Source: Advenella kashmirensis W13003 (GTDB taxonomy: Bacteria; Pseudomonadota; Gammaproteobacteria; Burkholderiales; Burkholderiaceae_B). Taken from it: a stretch of DNA of 64,000 nt. Made by a program: the position numbers and the translations under genes. The notes under the pieces are model-generated. The model saw nothing but the letters and a program-made list of their open reading frames with translations. It did not search any database and was not told where the DNA came from. Below are positions 61,173 to 64,000 of the stretch, piece after piece (the first letter of the stretch is position 1; every line of letters starts with the position of its first letter). The stretch is from NCBI RefSeq assembly GCF_000506985.1, contig NZ_KI650979.1, forward strand, positions 2,046,710-2,110,709, given 5' to 3'.

Positions 61173-61958
61173 TCAGCCTGCGGCCTGGCTTGCGGACGCG
61201 GGGCGCGAGAATGCATCCAGCACCGCGCGCGCCAATGCATCGATCGAATCGGATATGACAACTGAAAACTCGTTGCGGCGCACAGGCGGGATGGCCAGCG
61301 GCAGCTCGGTACAACCCAGAATGACAGCGCGCGCGCCCAGATCGGTCAGGCGGCCGACGGCCTCGGCGGCGGGGGCAAAGGCCAGTGCATCCTGATTGGA
61401 TTTGACGGCGGCAATCGACTGCATGGATAAATCACGAATGACATTGTCCGGGTCGGTCAGCGGTTCGTAGCCGGCTGCACGCAATGCATCCTGATACAGT
61501 CCCAGTTGGATGGTGGCTGGCGTTCCCATGACGCCTACCGGACCATCATGAATGCCGTTACGCTGCAGATCCTGAATGACTGAGTCGACAATATGCAGCA
61601 CCGGAACGCTGACGCTGTCTCGCAGTTGTGCAAACCACAGATGAGCTGTGTTGCACGGAATGACAACGCAGTCTGCCCCCCAGCGCTGCAAATCCTGCAT
61701 GCCTTCAATCATGGCCGGCAAGGGGCTCGGGCCGTCTGACAGCCTGTTTGCACTGCGATCGGGAATACGGGGGTCATTACGCAATAGAACAGGGATATGG
61801 GCCTGATCGGCGGTGACCGGGGTCAATTGCACCAGCCGGGCCGCGAAAGTGGCACCGGCCAGCGGCCCCATACCGCCCAGGACGCCCAGAACGGGCCAGT
61901 TTGGAGGCGCCGGGGGGCTGAAAGCGGGGGCGGGCAGGGGTGTAATAGTCGCTGGCAT
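61173..61958 (-). CDS. Aspartate/glutamate racemase family protein
   Basis: 261 residues from the ATG at 61958 (CGGAG upstream). Two catalytic cysteines Cys102 (IPCNTAH) and Cys216 (LGCTEL) show the two-base racemase fold, with GVLGGMGPLAGATF at the N-terminus. Likely interconverts aspartate, glutamate or a related amino acid. Its partner reading the other way, the D-peptide operon, could supply D-amino acids. Confidence 0.87.
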   Translation of the reverse strand: MPATITPLPAPAFSPPAPPNWPVLGVLGGMGPLAGATFAARLVQLTPVTADQAHIPVLLRNDPRIPDRSANRLSDGPSPLPAMIEGMQDLQRWGADCVVIPCNTAHLWFAQLRDSVSVPVLHIVDSVIQDLQRNGIHDGPVGVMGTPATIQLGLYQDALRAAGYEPLTDPDNVIRDLSMQSIAAVKSNQDALAFAPAAEAVGRLTDLGARAVILGCTELPLAIPPVRRNEFSVVISDSIDALARAVLDAFSRPASASQAAG

Positions 61959-62103
61959 AAATATCAATCTCCGTAATCCATGATTATACGACTGCGGCAG
62001 CTCGTAGACATGCTGAATCCAGGGTTTTGCTGCGCTTGCCCGGGCAGTGAGGGTACAATCAGTCCGGTCCAATCATATTGCGCATTTTGAAGGTGGAGTC
62101 AGC

Positions 62104-63450
62104 ATGGAAAGTTTCGACTATGATTTTTTTGTAATCGGCGGCGGCAGTGGCGGTGTTCGTGCCTCGCGCATGGCCGCGCAGACCGGCGCACGGGTGGCGG
62201 TAGCCGAAGGCTCCGATCTGGGCGGCACGTGTGTCAATGTCGGATGCATCCCCAAAAAACTCTACAGCTACGCTGCGCACTATCATGAGGCGTTTGAAGA
62301 GGCACGCGGCTTCGGCTGGCAGGTGGGCGAGGCTGCGCTGGACTGGTCAATGCTGAAAACCAACCGTGCGAAGGAAATTTCCCGTCTCAATGGCATCTAC
62401 CATTCGCTGATTACCAATGCAGGTGCGACGCTGCTGTCTGGCTGGGCATCGCTTGCCGGACCCAACACCGTGAAAATGGATGATGGCAAAACCTATACCG
62501 CCAGGCATATTTTGATTGCCACGGGTGGCTGGCCTGTCGTGCCCGAATTTCCGGGGCGCGAGCATGTGATTACTTCGAATGAAATATTTGATCTGCCGCA
62601 GTTCCCCAAGCGGCTGGTCGTTGTGGGCGCCGGCTATATTGCCTGTGAATTTGCCTCTATCTTCAACGGGCTGGGTGCACAAGTGCATATCGTGATTCGC
62701 CGCGATCGTATCCTGCGTGGTTTCGATGAAGAAATCTGCGCCTTTACCGCAGAAGAAATGAAAAAGGCCGGTGTGCATTTTCACTTTGAAACGCGGGTGG
62801 ACTCCATTGCCAAAGAGAGCGGGCAGCTGTCAGTGCAATTGAGCGATGGTACAACGCTGCCGGCCGATCAGGTCTTATATGCAACCGGACGTGCGCCCAA
62901 TGTGCAGCGTTTGAATCTGGAAGCAGCAGGTGTGCAGGTCAACCATAACGGCGCCATTCAGATTGACGAAAACTACCGCACGTCCGTGCCTTCCATCCAC
63001 GCCCTGGGCGATGTGACCGATCGCATCCAGCTGACCCCCGTCGCGCTGGGCGAGGCCATGGTGCTGGTGGATCATCTGTTCGGCAAGGGTGAGCGTCGCA
63101 TGAGTTATGAGAATATTCCGACAGCGATCTTTACACATCCCAATATCGGCACGGTGGGCTGCACCGAACATGAAGCGCGTGAGCGCTTTGGGGATGTCCG
63201 CATCTATCGTTCGGACTTCCGTCCGCTCAAACATACGCTCAGCGGCAGCAGCGCCAGAATGATGATGAAACTGATTGTGGACCAGAAAACCGATCGCGTG
63301 GTCGGTCTGCATATGGCCGGGGATGATGCCGGCGAGATCGTGCAGGGGTTTGCCGTTGCTGTGCGTATGGGCGCCACCAAAGCGGACTTTGACGCCACCA
63401 TCGGGATTCATCCGACGGCAGCTGAAGAGTTCGTGACGATGCGCGGATAA
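62104..63450 (+). CDS. gor: Glutathione-disulfide reductase
   Basis: 448 residues from the ATG at 62104 (GGTGGAG upstream). FAD enzyme with redox disulfide Cys43/Cys48 (GGTCVNVGCIPKK), FAD loop VIGGGSGGVRASR, NADPH-binding VVVGAGYIACEFASIF with Arg-rich RRDRILRGFD, and C-terminal His of HPTAAEE. Keeps glutathione reduced. Not linked in transcription to the Gsi importer, but functionally compatible. Confidence 0.92.
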   Translation: MESFDYDFFVIGGGSGGVRASRMAAQTGARVAVAEGSDLGGTCVNVGCIPKKLYSYAAHYHEAFEEARGFGWQVGEAALDWSMLKTNRAKEISRLNGIYHSLITNAGATLLSGWASLAGPNTVKMDDGKTYTARHILIATGGWPVVPEFPGREHVITSNEIFDLPQFPKRLVVVGAGYIACEFASIFNGLGAQVHIVIRRDRILRGFDEEICAFTAEEMKKAGVHFHFETRVDSIAKESGQLSVQLSDGTTLPADQVLYATGRAPNVQRLNLEAAGVQVNHNGAIQIDENYRTSVPSIHALGDVTDRIQLTPVALGEAMVLVDHLFGKGERRMSYENIPTAIFTHPNIGTVGCTEHEARERFGDVRIYRSDFRPLKHTLSGSSARMMMKLIVDQKTDRVVGLHMAGDDAGEIVQGFAVAVRMGATKADFDATIGIHPTAAEEFVTMRG

Positions 63451-63468
63451 GCACCTGGAATCAGAACG

Positions 63469-63511
63469 GGCCGGCGGCGCTTCAGTGTCAACTGAAGCCG
63501 GCCGGCCTTTA
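63469..63511 (+). terminator. Intrinsic terminator after gor
   Basis: Outer stem GGCCGGC/GCCGGCC and inner stem GCTTCAGT/ACTGAAGC around GTCA, followed by TTTATTT. It lies 19 bp beyond the gor stop, between the convergent gor and cytochrome genes. Confidence 0.8.
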
Positions 63512-63513
63512 TT

Positions 63514-64000
63514 TCACTTGTGGTCCTGTTCTGCGACCTGTTTTGTTATTGAAGCCGGCAGTGTCTTGCGCACGGCCGCCACTTGAGATGCATTGACTGC
63601 CGCGGCTTTGTTACCCCAGGCCGAGCGCACGAACGTGGCCAGTTCGGCTGTCTCGTCGTCGTTCATCCGGCCGGCAAAGTGCGGCATGCCCAGATCGGAA
63701 GGCGCGGCCTGGGTCGAAGGCAGCGTGGCTCCGGCCAGAATGACATGAATCAGCGAGGAAGGGTCGTCTGCCAGAACCAGTGGATTGCCGGCTAATGCGG
63801 GGAAGGCGCTCTTTTCGCCGGAGCCGCTGCTGCGATGGCAGGCGGCGCAATTGTCTACGTAAAGACGCGCGCCCAGCGTACGGGTGATGCCGTTGCGCAG
63901 ATCATTTGCCGTCTGGTCAGAGGCCACAAATTTTGGAGCCGCATCTTTCGTCGCGCCCGAAGGCAGGGATTTGAGATAGGCAGCCATCGCCATGGCATCT
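63514..64000 (-). CDS. Cytochrome c family protein, 5' partial (membrane-bound dehydrogenase cytochrome subunit-like)
   Basis: The frame stays open to the right edge (Asp-Ala precede the first ATG at 63993), so the N-terminus is missing. The visible 160 residues contain one heme-binding CxxCH (Cys49, Cys52, His53 counted from that ATG; NCAACH) and a distal Met in MPHFAGRM. The opening AMAAYLKSLP and the end TAELATFVRSAWGN match the third heme domain of multi-heme subunits of alcohol/gluconate-type dehydrogenases. The rest of the protein and its partners lie outside the window. Confidence 0.8.
   Translation of the reverse strand, partial: DAMAMAAYLKSLPSGATKDAAPKFVASDQTANDLRNGITRTLGARLYVDNCAACHRSSGSGEKSAFPALAGNPLVLADDPSSLIHVILAGATLPSTQAAPSDLGMPHFAGRMNDDETAELATFVRSAWGNKAAAVNASQVAAVRKTLPASITKQVAEQDHK

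Noticed and set aside
1-64000. CRISPR arrays, insertion sequences, tRNA or rRNA genes
   Set aside because: I found no regularly spaced repeats, transposase-like frames with terminal inverted repeats, or tRNA/rRNA-like sequences.

Overview
The window is a gene-dense, GC-rich bacterial chromosome segment. Conserved gene orders (kdsD-kdsC-lptC-lptA-lptB, hpf-ptsN-hprK-rapZ, ubiE ... ubiJ-ubiB, argB next to a pyrimidine 5'-nucleotidase), a split hldE-type adenylyltransferase, tripartite-tricarboxylate 'Bug' receptors and a biosynthetic IlvA with two ACT domains point to a Betaproteobacterium, most likely Alcaligenaceae (Bordetella/Advenella-like). I saw no rRNA, tRNA, insertion sequence, prophage or CRISPR array. 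The window opens inside dsbC and closes inside a cytochrome c gene.

Layout. 1-18.8 kb is mostly core: periplasmic disulfide chemistry, argB, the dolP/SIS/yraN/rsmI neighbourhood, rlpA, the nitrogen-PTS/HPr kinase/RapZ block, the LPS transport and Kdo operon, purT, apt, ilvA and a YqaA membrane protein. The lptB-hpf junction, where rpoN usually sits in Beta- and Gammaproteobacteria, holds only about 225 bp and no rpoN.

18.8-33.5 kb is accessory metabolism: 5-oxoprolinase pxpA-C-B, a GntR/FCD regulator, and a biotin carboxylase diverging from a carrier protein, a class III CoA-transferase, a carboxyltransferase and a Bug receptor. A second Bug receptor follows. Next comes a minus-strand operon with a class III CoA-transferase, a two-part MaoC-type hydratase and a citrate-synthase-fold lyase, headed by a LysR regulator. 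A single perfect palindrome lies inside both divergent promoters of the carboxylase genes, and a related sequence lies upstream of the GntR gene. Together this looks like an uncharacterised organic-acid/acyl-CoA pathway and is the best candidate for new biology here.

33.6-47.6 kb returns to core functions (phoBR, ubiE, a Tim44-like protein, ubiJ-ubiB, hldE-type adenylyltransferase, pcm-like, thiD, ppk2). An SsuABC/TauABC-type ABC cassette plus a lone solute-binding protein, with an AT-rich palindromic leader, is wedged between the Tim44 gene and ubiJ.

47.7-64 kb holds a MarR regulator facing a VOC-fold gene, with a 13-bp-arm operator over the VOC promoter; an NlpC/P60 lipoprotein; an Old Yellow Enzyme; and an RpiR-controlled operon. 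That operon carries isoaspartyl peptidase, a Gsi-like peptide/glutathione ABC importer, a P1-family peptidase and an M55 D-aminopeptidase, with an Asp/Glu racemase nearby. Hairpins sit between several of its genes. Glutathione reductase and the truncated cytochrome c close the window.
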